Assembly: GCA_026874595.1 (NCBI GenBank) | Contig: CM049309.1 | Location: 25,857,033 to 25,921,032 of the forward strand | Reading direction: 5' to 3' | DNA length: 64,000 nucleotides | Origin: Sipunculus nudus | Lineage: Eukaryota; Annelida; Sipuncula; Golfingiida; Sipunculidae | Part shown: positions 23,458-34,886 of the stretch, one piece after another | Layout: each line of letters starts with the position of its first letter | Numbering within the stretch: the stretch's first letter is position 1 | The notes under the pieces: generated by a model | What the model saw: the letters and a program-made list of their open reading frames with translations, nothing else | Told to the model about the DNA's origin: nothing | Database searches by the model: none | Position numbers and translations under genes: made by a program

Positions 23458-24431
23458 AAAAATCTATCCAAGATGTATACACGTGCAAAATTTCATGTGA
23501 ACAAGTCCAACCACTGCAGAGATATGCATGATTTTATCCCAAGGCAGATAAACAGATGGACGCTGTGCAAAAACAGTTGCAGATGTGGCCACCAGTTTTG
23601 GGTATAATAAAGGGCTATGTTAGACCAATACACATGCAAAATTTCAGGCTGATATGTCAAACCAGTCCTGCGATATTAGCATGGTTGTCTTGAGCGTAAA
23701 CGGGGAGGTAGGTGGCGCCATCTGTCACAAAAATGGAAAAACTATCCAAGATGAATAAACGTAAAATTTCAGCCCATCGGTCAAATGAGTCCTGAGATAT
23801 CAGCATGGATGTCTGCACTGCAAACGCATATGTAGGTGGTGCGACCTGTCATATCAATAAAAAATCTATCCAAGATGTATAAACGTGCAAAATTTCAGGA
23901 GAATAATTCCAACCACTGCAGAGATATGCATGATTTTATCCAAAGGCAGATAAACAGATGGCTGCTGTGCAAAAAGGGTTGCAGGTGGCGCCACCAGTTT
24001 TAGATATGTTAAAGGGCTATATTAGACCTATACATATGCAAAATTTCAGGCTGATCCATCAAACCAGTCCTGAGATATTAGCATGAATGTCTTGAGCGTA
24101 AACGGGGAGGTAGGTTGCGCCACCTGTCACAAAAATCAAAAACCTATCCAAGATGTATAAACGTGCAAAATTTCAGCCCGATCAGTTGAACGAGTCCAGA
24201 GATATTGGGGTTTATTTGTGAACACAGACACACAGATGGACGCAGAGCGCAGGGGAAAGGTAAGAGGTCAAAACAAAATTGAGGCGCAGCATTTAACATG
24301 TGACCCGAACATAATCCCGGGTTTTGTAAAATTCTGCCCAGCGGTTACGGAGGAGTTCTCCGGATACCTACGAGGTGGCGGCCGTGGGCTGAAAACATAG
24401 TATCTGCAAAACTCTGTTTTGGCGGATACAA
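23458..24431 (+). mobile_element. Family C element, 3' part of the split copy
   Basis: It starts AATCTATCCAAGATGTATAC, the direct continuation of 14816. It contains about 2.5 units of the C core (GCAGGTGGCGCCACCAGTTT at about 23981) and ends in a strong hairpin: GTATCTGC-AAAAC, loop TCT, GTTTT-GGCGGATAC. The 3' motif GGCGGATACA is the inverse of the 5' TGTATCCGCC at 14740. Confidence 0.82.
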
Positions 24432-24810
24432 TCATGAATATATATAAAGATGAGGATCACTGTGGTAGCTGGGTATCTGCAGATAAAATATGTACTTGTG
24501 TAATTAAACAACAGACCCTAGATTTTGCAACACAAGTTATCTTTTAATAATAGTGCAAATGTAGGAACAAGTGCTACTGCCATTTGGCAATACAGGTCTC
24601 TACTTCTTACATAACCGTTTCCTTTCATTTAGTTTTTTTACTGACTACATGAATTACAGGGAGCCTTGTATGACCTTAATTAATATACAGTAATGGACCT
24701 GTTGAAAATTCTGGTACATCTGCCCCAGGTGGCCTCATATGACTTACATATAATGGATGTTTTTTTATTGTGAAGGAAATAAACACAAAATATTGTGACC
24801 CGATCTATAT
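24432..24810. other. Intron sequence without recognised features
   Basis: AT-rich; no repeat, exon or RNA gene recognised. Confidence 0.4.
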
Positions 24811-24875
24811 ATGACAGAGAAATATCCTAACATGGTTATTTATGATGGAGACATCAATGAGGAGAAAGATCCTAA
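24811..24875. repeat. Orphan units of the 45-bp minisatellite
   Basis: About 1.4 units (ATCCTAACATGGTTATTTAT, then GGAGACATCAATGAGGAG) that are cut off from the main array at 27501 by the TIR element. Confidence 0.85.
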
Positions 24876-26236
24876 GACTACAGGCCGGTGAGACGCAGGT
24901 TTTTGGGACGTAGGCCGCCGGGACGTACCCACTGAAGCGTATCCCGATAGGACGTATTGTTAAAATAAGAGTACATGTATCACTTGTCTGACTGTCTAAA
25001 CTTTACACGTACTAAAACAAAAAGACTAAGTAATAATAGTTTATTATACTTTCGTTAGTAAACCCTCTCTTGGGTCACTTTGGGAAATCATTAAGCTCTG
25101 TGATCGATGCAACATACGTCAAATCAGCACACGTTAATGCCTAGTATATCTGTGTTATCCATTATTACTATATTACCCTCATGCACTTATATCGTTGTGT
25201 TACTTAACTGAAGTTTGACAAAATATTTAGTAATTTTATTGTTAATTAGAGCATTATTTTGGCTAAAAGTGCGACCATCCCTCAATAGTGATAAACTCCG
25301 GGTATGGTTAACCCATCAGCGTTCTCCAATTTATTATCCTAACCAGAGGTTTAAATGACTGATAATTACAGGTTTAAAGTGTAACATCTTACTTTATTTT
25401 CCATATTCCTGTTATAATTTTCACTATTATAAGTATGTATATCATGTCATGAGAACATATTAAGTCTGCTCAAACATGAACGAACTGCTCACCAGAGACC
25501 AGCGAAGCCGCAGTATAAACGCGGTCACGAGAAACCATTCACCCGACGCGGCCACTCGTACAGTTCAAAGGATGAACCTTTAATTAACGGACGAAAAATG
25601 TCGATCAAAAGTTTCTGGATGATGAATCATTTATATTGATCTCTTACACGCACTTAATGTATTAAGGAAAGAAAAAATATTTACATATTTTGATTAAATT
25701 CGACTTCTGACAGGACCACATTCCGAATAAAAGACATTATAAATAGACAACAATTTTATGAGAAAAATAACTTTTTAGAATAAAAAATTAGGTTGGTTGT
25801 TATTTTGTTAACATGAAAATATTACCAGTGCGTAGTATTCAGTTAGTATCATCCGCTCTGGCGCAAGTGCGATCGGTGGCGGGTGACCTATTTTGGAACA
25901 AATTAAGTGCCGCGGTTGGTGTAGACAATAAAACTATCCTGAAAACGATTTCTCTCCAAATTGTATGTGTATATTTAATTTCTCGCGTGTGTCTGCATGT
26001 TGAAACCGATGTGTTAAAAACTATCCTGCTGATTTAAGATTCCTCTTCAAATTGTGTGTGTGTGTGTTTTTTTTTATTTCACGGGTCAGTCTATGTGTTG
26101 AAACCGCTGAATAGTGAATGACGAATAACAATTATACCTTTGAGTTCCTACTAACCGCTAATTGAGTCCATAAAGAACCGCTAATGAATACCCATCTTCC
26201 ATCAACCAACCGTAAACTTAATGTATAACCAGAAGA

Positions 26237-26449
26237 CACAAATAAATGAAAGAAAGAAAGAAAGAAAGACTAAAAGAAAATTGAATGAAAGACCGGAGGA
26301 AGAAAGAAATAAGTAAAGAATATGTAACGAAAGAAGAATGAAGGATATACGGAAAGACTGACAGAAAGAAAAACTGAAAGAAAGAAAGACTGAAAGAAAG
26401 AAAAAATAGAAGAACTGAAAGAAAGACCGGAAGAGGAAAGAAAGACTGA

Positions 26450-26497
<48 letters not shown>

Positions 26498-26875
26498 AAC
26501 ATGTATCGAAGGGAAGTATAGGAAAGACTGAGAGAAAGATAGAAAGACTGAAAGAAAGAAAGGCTGAAAGAAAGAAAGAAAGACTGAAAGAAAGAAAGAA
26601 TGAATGGAAGAAAGAATGAAAGAAAGAAAACAAAAAGACTGAAAGAAAGAATGAAAGAAAGAAAAAAAGAAAGAAAGAATCATGTAACGAATGGCAGGAT
26701 GAAGGAAAGACTGAAAGAAAGAAAGACCGAAAGAAAGAAAGGCTGAAAGAAAGAAAGACTAAAAGAAAGAAAGAAAGACTGAAAGAAAGAAAGAAAGACT
26801 GAAAGAAAGACTGAAAGAAAGAATGAAATACTGAAAGATAGAAAGAAAGACTGAAAGAAAGAATCAGGTAACGAA
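26237..26875. repeat. (GAAA)n / GAAAGACT purine-rich satellite
   Basis: Over 600 bp of nearly pure purine on the plus strand, mostly GAAA with ACTGAAAG interruptions every few units, and two 'CATGTAACGAA' breaks. It could form triplex DNA. The long Phe/Leu/Ser frames on the other strand are artefacts of composition. Confidence 0.95.
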
Positions 26876-27019
26876 GGGAAGAAAGAAGGATGGAATGAGC
26901 GAAGAAGGAAGGGAATTATAATTAATGACTTATAATTAATGTTTGTGGCTTACTACTGATTGACTCCAGATGAACTCACAGACTCAGCTGTGGTGACGAT
27001 CATAGGTGTTACTCAGGAG

Positions 27020-27338
27020 GGTTAGTTTAGCGTAGTTTAAGTCATAAAAAATACACTTATAAAAGAGAGACGTATCTGGGCAGGATGTATACACGCAGGG
27101 TTCGTTTAGCGTAGTTTTAGCCATAAAAAATACACTTATGAAAGAGATACGTAGACGGGCAGAAAGTATACACGCAGGGTTCGTTTAGCGTAGTTTTAGT
27201 CATAAAAAATACACTTATGAAAGAGAGACGTAGACGGGCAGAAAGTATACAGGCAGGGTTCGTTTAGCGTAGTTTTAGTCATAAAAATACACTTTTGAAA
27301 GAGAGACGTAGACGGGCAGGAGGTAAACACGCCGGGTC
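27020..27338. repeat. 79-bp tandem repeat, 4 copies
   Basis: The unit contains GGTTCGTTTAGCGTAGTTTT, CATAAAAAATACACTT, AAAGAGAGACGTAGACGGGC and AG.GTATACACGCA. Copies start at about 27022, 27101, 27180 and 27259. It lies inside the TIR element near its right end. Confidence 0.9.
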
Positions 27339-27500
27339 CCGCAGCACGACACGCTTAATTGGTGACGGGACAATGTTTATGGAGTACGTCCTACCGGCCA
27401 CTCGTCATTGTTTATATAGTGCGTCCTGCCGCCCTGCGTTTTATCGCACGGTCCGTTGGGACGTACGTCTTATCGGGATGCGTCTCACCGGGTGCACACT

Positions 27501-30077
27501 GATCCAAACATGGTTATTTATGACGGAGACATCAATGAGGAGAAAGATCCTAACATGGTTATTTATGACGGAGACATCAATGAGGAGAAAGATCCTAACA
27601 TGGTTATTTATGACTGAGAAATCAATGAGGAGAAAGATCCCAACATGGTTATTTATGACGGAGACATCAATGAAGAGAAAGATCCTAACATGGTTATTTA
27701 TGACTGAGAAATCAATGAGGAGAAAGATCCTAACATGGTTATTTATGACTGAGAAATCAATGAGGAGAAAGATTCTAACATGGATATTTATGACGGAGAC
27801 TTCAATGAAGAGAAAGATCCTAACATGGTTATTTATGACCGAGAAATCAATGAGGAGAAAGATCCTAACATGGTTATTTATTACTGAGAAATCAATGAAG
27901 AGAAAGATCCTAACATGGTTATTTATGACAGAGAAATCAATGAGGAGAAAGATCCTAACATGGTTATTTATGACTGAGAAATCAATGAGGAGAAAGATCC
28001 CAACATGGTTATTTATGACGGAGACATCAATGAAGAGAAAGATCCTAACATGGTTATTTATGACTGAGAAATCAATGAGGAGAAAGATCCTAACATGGTT
28101 ATTTATGACGGAGAAATCAATGAGGAGAAAGATCCTACCATGGATATTTATAACAGAGACTTCAATGAAGAGAAAGATCCTGACATGGTTATTTATGACT
28201 GAGAAATCAATGAGGAGAAAGATCCTAACATGGTTATTTATGACAGAGAAATCAATGAGGAGAAAGATCCTAACATGGTTATTTATGACTGAGAAATCAA
28301 TTAGGAGAAAGATCCTAACATGGTTATTTATGACTGAGAAATCAATGAAGAGAAAGATCCTAACATGGATATTTATGAAGGAGACATCAATGAGGAGAAA
28401 GATCCTAACATGGTTATTTATGACGGAGACATCAATGAGGAGAAAGATCCTAACATGGTTATTTATGACGGAGACATCAATGAGGAGAAAGATCCTAACA
28501 TGGTTATTTATGACTGAGAAATCAATGAGGAGAAAGATCCCAACATGGTTATTTATGACGGAGACATCAATGAAGAGAAAGATCCTAACATGGTTATTTA
28601 TGACCGAGAAATCAATGAGGAGAAAGATCCTAACATGGTTATTTATGACCGAGAAATCAATGAGGAGAAAGATCCTAACATGGATATTTATGAGGGAGAC
28701 TTCAATGAAGAGAAAGATCCTAACATGGTTATTTATGACCGAGAAATGAATGAGGAGAAAGATCCTAACATGGTTATTTATGACTGAGAAATCAATGAGG
28801 AGAAAGATCCTAACATGGTTATTTATGACAGAGAAATCAATGAGGAGAAAGATCCCAACATGGTTATTTATGACTGAGAAATCAATGAGGAGAAAGATCC
28901 TAACATGGTTATTTATGACTGAGAAATGAATGAGGAGAAAGATCCTAACATGGTTATTTATGACTGAGAAATCAATGAGGAGAAAGATCCCAACATGGTT
29001 ATTTATGACTGAGAAATGAATGAGGAGAAAGATCCTAACATGGTTATTTATGACTGAGAAATCAATGAGGAGAAAGATCCTAACATGGTTATTTATGACT
29101 GAGAAATCAATGAGGAGAAAGATCCTAACATGGTTATTTATGACTGAGAAATCAATGAGGAGAAAGATCCTAACATGGTTATTTATGACTGAGAAATCAA
29201 TGAGGAGAAAGATCCTAACATGGTTATTTATGACTGAGAAATCAATGAGGAGAAAGATCCTAACATGGTTATTTATGACTGAGAAATCAATGAAGAGAAA
29301 GATCCTAACATGGTTATTTATGACGGAGACATCAATGAAGAGAAAGATCCTAACATGGTTATTTATGACCGAGAAATCAATGAGGAGAAAGATCCTAACA
29401 TGGTTATTTATGACCGAGAAATCAATGAGGAGAAAGATCCTAACATGGATATTTATGAGGGAGACTTCAATGAAGAGAAAGATCCTAACATGGTTATTTA
29501 TGACGGAGACATCAATGAAGAGAAAGATCCTAACATGGTTATTTATGACCAAGAAATCAATGAGGAGAAAGATCCTAACATGGTTATTTATGACGGAGAA
29601 ATCAATGAGGAGAAAGATCCTAACATGGATATTTATGAAGGAGACTTCAATGAAGAGAAAGATCCTAACATGGTTATTTATGACCGAGAAATCAATGAGG
29701 AGAAAGATCCTAACATGGTTATTTATGACTGAGAAATCAATGAGGAGAATGATCCTAACATGGTTATTTATGACTGAGAAATCAATGAGGAGAAAGATCC
29801 TAACATGGTTATTTATGACTGAGAAATCAATGAAGAGAAAGATCCTAACATGGTTATTTATGACTGAGAAATCAATGAGGAGAAAGATCCTAACATGGTT
29901 ATTTATGACAGAGAAATCAATGAGGAGAAAGATCCTAACATGGTTATTTATGACAGAGAAATCAATGAGGAGAAAGATCCTAACATGGTTATTTATGACA
30001 GAGAAATCAATGAGGAGAAAGATCCTAACATGGTTATTTATGACAGAGAAATCAATGAGGAGAAAGATCCTAACATG
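27501..30077. repeat. 45-bp minisatellite, about 57 copies
   Basis: The unit is TGGTTATTTATGACNGAGA, then AATCAATGAGGAGAAAGATC, then CTAACA. Two main variants alternate (GGAGACATC and TGAGAAATC), with rarer ATGGATATT units that mark a higher-order pattern. The period is a multiple of 3, so frames of up to about 700 codons stay open on both strands. It ends 486 bp before the donor side of exon 5. Confidence 0.95.
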
Positions 30078-30562
30078 TTTTTTCTTGCATCAGATAAAGA
30101 GTGGAGATGAGCATAGGAGTTTTTTAAGTGAAGGAAAAAATCCACTACTTGAAAAGTTTTACAATTCACAATAACCCTGTCTTTTTGCTGATTATTTGCA
30201 CAAACAAGAGAAGGATTATAGGTGGCACTACCAGTCTCCCACTCAAGACAAAACTATCCAATATCTTTGGTCAACTGGATTTTCTAACAAATCCACAAAG
30301 CCTCTCTTGTTATTTATTATGTTTTGTTTAATTCTCACTCAAAATGGCCCTATTCGAGATCAAGGTCATGAGAGCATGACCCAATTTTATGTAAGTTTCG
30401 TTTTCTCTCCCATGCATATGCACATGTAAAATTTGTAAAAATGTAAAAATGTCTGTTGAATATCCTTGCATTTCTCTATGGGAATACAATATATACCAGA
30501 CATACCATTCAATTTTTCAAATATGATAAGTGCCTTTCACACACTGCCAGAAAGGACCTTAC
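30078..30562. other. Intron sequence between the 45-bp array and exon 5
   Basis: A short trace of family A/C text (ATTATAGGTGGCACTACCAG near 30216) is present; otherwise nothing is recognised. Confidence 0.4.
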
Positions 30563-30785
30563 ATGTTTTTTCCACCTAGCTGTAGTTCTGCTGAAGAAGA
30601 CTGAACTGAAGGTTTGTTGACACTGCTGTAGATCTGACTGTGAGAGTTGACTAACAGTCTAGTCTCGTTGTCCTTAGTCTGCAGGCTAACAAACTGCCAC
30701 TGTCCCGTGCTCAGATCACGCTTAGACTGTACACTAAGAGTCTGAAGGTCAAACCCCTCCTTGAAGGTCAAATACATCCAAGAAC
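30563..30785 (-). CDS. CNTNAP-like exon 5: middle of LamG domain
   Basis: Phase 1 in, phase 2 out, 73 full codons. It carries a GSWMYLTFKEGFDLQTLSV strand run and LSTGQWQFVSLQTKDNETR, matching the LamG 'l.dg.WH.v...r......l.VD' element (Gln-Trp-Gln-Phe in place of Trp-His). The exon ends with LQLGGK, the 'lylGG' strand typical of LamG. The acceptor is ATATTGCAG and the donor AACAT|GTAAGG, which completes a Met codon with exon 6. The 45-bp minisatellite begins 486 bp downstream in the following intron. Confidence 0.88.
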
Positions 30786-31141
30786 CTGCAATATTGTACA
30801 AATGCCATTATAAATAGATCTCTATTTTGGGTTGCTGGTGTTGTCAATAATATCAATATATAACACACATGATAACTGTCTGTATAATTTCTTAAATAGG
30901 CAATTTCTTTTTTATTAAATATATGTTCTACTGGATTTTTTTTCTGTATATAATACACTGACCATAGAAGGTTGGGTGAGCTTCATCTAGTAGTTCTGTA
31001 TAAGCTCACATGCAGATTGTGTTATTCAGTTTGATTCAACAAAATAATAATACTGTGTCTAGTGCCAAGAGCATTCTTTGGAGAAACCATTTAACTGTTG
31101 CATAATTTTCTCATGCAAACTGACAGTTTGACCTAAAACAG

Positions 31142-32751
31142 AATAAGTGACCCATAGGTCATAATGCTCAGCTGAGTGTAATGTAGACAATATGTCCTTG
31201 CACAGACAACTAATTAAGCTAATGTAGGTGGCATCATCATTCATGCATATTAGCTATAGTTCATCAAGACCCTTAAGCACACCTAATTTGATGACAATCC
31301 AACCAGCCTTTCCTGAGGAATCTGGTAATTTGTGTGTATTTTGCATTATTTCTGGGGTGCTCAAACATACCCAAAAACACTGAGAATATAGATCACAGTG
31401 ACCCAATTCCAGGTTTCTGTGGAGAACATTTGAGGAACTCTCAGGATGTCAAGTTAGAAGATTCTGGGTCTAAGTTTATGATTTGTGACCCACTTTGGTA
31501 TCAATTTTTTAATTATTCTACGGGGTGCTTATAAGCCCCATGGCTGGGAGAATTTGGTTAACAGAGATCTAATTTCAGGTTTCCAAGGATATTTTCACGG
31601 ACCTCCCTGGATGTCAAGTTGGTAGATTCCAGGACCAACAGTTACAATTAGTGCCCTGTTAACAGAAGACCACATCTTTAAAGGTTTCAAGAATAGGGGA
31701 AAAAATCTGTACAAAATAAAAAATTTTAGTAACGCCACCAGTCTGCGGGAAATGATGGAACACTCCCATGATCATTATGCATGCCAAGAATTATGGTGAT
31801 CAATGCATTAGTTGTTCAGATAATTGAGCTTTTGTATTAAATTTTGCATTATTCTGGGGGGTTTTGGGAGCACCATAACTTGGGAGGATATGGGTAACAG
31901 AGACCTAAGTTCAGGTTTACTTGGAGACTTTTTATGGACCTTCAGGATGTCAAGTTGAAAGATTCTAGGTCCAGTGATTATGATATGTGCCTTGTTAACA
32001 GATAACTACATCTTTAAAGGTCTCAAAAATAGAGGGAAAAATGCATAAAATAATCAAAATTATGCAGGTGGGGCCACCAGTCTGTGGGAAATGACGGAAC
32101 AGTCCATGATCAATATGCATGCAAAGAATGATGATGATGGATGCCTTGGTAGTTTAGATAATGGAGCTTTTGTATCAAATTTTGCATTATTCTGTGGGAT
32201 ACTTAGGACCACAATAACTCAGAGCATATGGGTAACAGAGATCTAATTTCAGGTTTCCTTGGAGACTTGTCATGGACCTTCCAGGATGTCAAGTTGAAAG
32301 ATTCTAGGTCAAGTCATTACAATTTGTGCCCTGTCAACAGGTGACCGCATCTTTAAAGGTCTCAAAAATAGAGACAAAAAATCGTAAAAAATAATAGATG
32401 GTGCCACCAGTCTGCAGAAACTGATGAAACACTCCATGATCAATACCCATGCAAAAATTCATGGTGATCAATGGATTAGTTGTTCAGATACTTGAGCTTT
32501 TGTTTCAAATTTTCCATTATTCTATGGGGTACTTCTGAGCCCCATAGTTTGAAGAATATGGGTAATAGAGATCTAATTTCAGGTTTCCAAGGATATTTTT
32601 TACGGACCTCCCAGGATGTCAAGTTAGAAGATTCTAGAGCCAATGGTTACCATTTGTGTTCTGTCAACAGACAGAATGACAGACGACAAACAGATGGACA
32701 ATGGACAAAGAGTGATCGCTATAGCTTAGATGACTTTCAGTCAGCTGAGCT
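31142..32751 (+). mobile_element. Family B Helentron-like element
   Basis: The 5' leader is worn (AAGTGACCCATAGGTCA, then TGCTCAGCTGAG). The core has about four decayed ~330-bp units (GGGTAACAGAGA near 31896, 32228, 32560). It ends with a GACAGACGACAAACAGATGG tract, then the hairpin (one mismatch, TAGCTTAG) and GAGCT at 32751. It lies in the intron between exons 4 and 5, opposite to the gene. Confidence 0.75.
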
Positions 32752-32952
32752 AAAAACAGTTGCTACATACACATTTGTGGTAAAACAATGAAAAGTGGCT
32801 ATAAATAATAATTTAAAAATGCAACTCGTTTTACTTCACATGGGCAGTTAAATACAGATAAATACAGTCAACATTTAACAGAGGAAGTTGTTCAAGACTG
32901 GTGAACACACACACAATAGTTAGACACATGAATATTTCATCCGCTTTGGTAC

Positions 32953-33135
32953 CTGCCCTGAGGCTAAGCTGGAAGAAGCCAGTGCTGCCCTCTGTTGGCT
33001 GTTGATATAATAACACTGTGTCCTTGCTGGTGGTCCTGAACATGAGTTTCAGGTCCCCTTCTGACCAGCCAGGTAACTTCAGGCCTCCTCCAGACCCTCT
33101 AAAGTGAATTTTTCCATAATCTGGACTGACTTGTC
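32953..33135 (-). CDS. CNTNAP-like exon 4: first half of LamG domain
   Basis: Sixty-one codons, phase 1 to phase 1. It contains GKIHFRG, then LKLMFRTTSKDTVLLYQQ, then a FFQLSLRAG end. This is the standard LamG core: a 'y..F' strand, a 'i.f.FRT....GlLly' strand pair and an 'f..l.l..G' strand. The acceptor is ATATTGCAG and the donor GCAG|GTACC. It joins exon 3 to give CFG followed by QVSPDYG, and joins exon 5 through a split Gly codon. The exon lies between a B element (ends 32751) and a C element (starts 33308), both on the opposite strand. Confidence 0.88.
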
Positions 33136-33307
33136 CTGCAATATATTATCAAATACACCATGCATATATGTTCACACTATTCTCCTGATGAACATCATAA
33201 TGATTTCTTCATTTATTTAATTTAAATGGTCATATGACAGATTTCATGAAAGAAAACACAATTCATGACAGGGCTGGATGATTAATTGATGCTTGCAGGC
33301 TGATATA

Positions 33308-34886
33308 ACTAGAAACAGGCAGTTGACAAGTGACTTTGTGTATCCACCAATTCACAGAGGTATAGGTATGGTAAGACCTTGAATGTTGCTAACATGACAT
33401 TACTCCAAATTTGTGGCATTAGAGATGCCAAATAAACTTCTCAATATGTGCAGTTTCACTAAAAACAGATCTATAGATGGATACTTGAAAAAATTGATTG
33501 TAGGTTGCCCAAGCAGACTTGTATACAAGATTAACCATTCCAAGGTCTATGGACATGCAAATTTTTAACATCAAACCACTACTGAGAAAAAGGCAATATA
33601 ATCTACGAAAACAAAAAGGTAGGTGGCACCACCAGGCTTGTGTACAAGAGGGAGGTATAAACTAGAACTGATTTGGTTTTGCAGCACAAACACCGATATA
33701 TGTCTCCCCCTATGGGCCATCCCAAAACAGAGGTAAAATATGCAGCTATCTCAAAACAATGATTCTAGATTTCAGCAGATTTGACCTTGAAGGTCAAGGT
33801 AACCACTTTTTGAACTGCAATGAGATTCTGGCAGAAAGAACTGGTGTGTAAAATTTGAGGACAAAATGTGAAAAACTTGAAAAGTTATGTGGTTCACAAA
33901 AGTTTAACATTTCAGCAGATTTGACCTTGAAGACAAAGTTCAAGGTCACCAGGTTTCAAACATAATTGAGATTTTTGGATGAACAATGAGTGTTTAAAAT
34001 TTTGAAGGAATATATGCAGCCCTTCAAAAGTTATTGTGTTCACAAGATTTCTTACAGACAATGATGACGACCACAGAGGTTGGCACTGAAAATAATATCT
34101 CTCCTGGAAGGGGGGGGGGGGGGGGGACATAATATTCTGTGAACATGTGACTTTCATGCTGATACATTGAACCAGTCCTGAGATAAATGCATTAATATAT
34201 CCTTCAAAAACATGATTGCATGTGATGCCACTAGTTATGTGAATGAGAAATCTACCCCAAGACGGATGTACATGCACAATTTCAGGCCAATATGGAAAAA
34301 CCACTCTTTCGAAAAGGGCATCAATGTTTCTTCAAAAAGGAATGGCAAGTGGCACCACCTGTCTGGTCTACAAGAAAACTCATCCATGGATGAGAGCAAT
34401 ACATTCAATTGTCCTGAGATGTGAGCAATTTTCACACAAAGAAACGCACCAATGGATGCCTCTGGAAAATGATGGCAGATGGCACCGCCAGTCTTCAGTA
34501 TGAGATGGAAGTTTCCAAGATCTATGGAAATGCATAATTTCAAGCCAATATGGCAAACCTCTCCTAAGATGGCATTAATATATTCTATGAAAAGGAAAGG
34601 TGTATGGCGCCAAGACTTATGGACATGCACAATTTGAGCCCAATTCATTGAACCATTCCTGAAATATGGGCTGTTATCAATAAGACACCCAGATTCATAC
34701 TGCTTGAAAAGGACTGAAGGTGGCACCAAAAGTATTTGTTAGGCACCAGTGCACCAGTGTGACCTAATAAGTATGCTGGGCTTTGGAAAGTTCAGTCCAA
34801 GGGCTCAGATGAGTCCTCCAGAAACAAGCGCAGTGGTGGTGTGAAAACATAGTATCCGTGGATACAAATATGTTTTCACGGATACA
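33308..34886 (+). mobile_element. Family C element with a covarying 3' hairpin
   Basis: It starts ACTAGAAACAGGCAGTTGAC with motif TGTATCCACC and ends GTATCCGTG … CACGGATACA. The 9-bp stem is perfect although its sequence differs from the GTATCCGC/GCGGATAC stem of other copies. The core is decayed, with GGTGGCACCACC-like phrases at about 33620 and 34350-34700. It is followed without gap by the E element. Confidence 0.72.
34108..34128. repeat. Poly-G run
   Basis: A run of about 18 G inside a C element. Other G or C runs lie near 16556, 21838, 45885 (C), 49930 and 55343. Confidence 0.9.

Larger units (their letters stand above)
24876..27500. mobile_element. TIR DNA element (2.6 kb) inserted in the 45-bp minisatellite
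   Basis: Both ends share CCGGTGAGACGCA in inverted orientation, each lying 9 bp in from the border. Sub-terminal GGGACGTA/GGACGCA/GACGTA motifs are repeated at both ends. The flanks are GATCCTAA (24868-24875) and GATCCAAA (27501-27508), an 8-bp duplication with one mismatch. Inside lie a GAAA satellite and four 79-bp repeats; a 74-codon frame at 25813-26037 resembles nothing I know. An 8-bp duplication would suit a hAT, P or related superfamily, but the TIR is not one I can assign. Confidence 0.6.

Noticed and set aside
25813-26037. 74-codon plus-strand frame in the TIR element
   Set aside because: Not recognisable as a transposase part; length is within chance for this composition.
26202-26683. 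Phe/Leu/Ser-rich frames on the minus strand
   Set aside because: Pure translation of the GAAA satellite.
27295-30174. Very long open frames (up to about 700 codons) on both strands over the 45-bp array
   Set aside because: They arise because the period is a multiple of three and units lack stops in several frames; there is no gene-like start, no complex composition and no homology.
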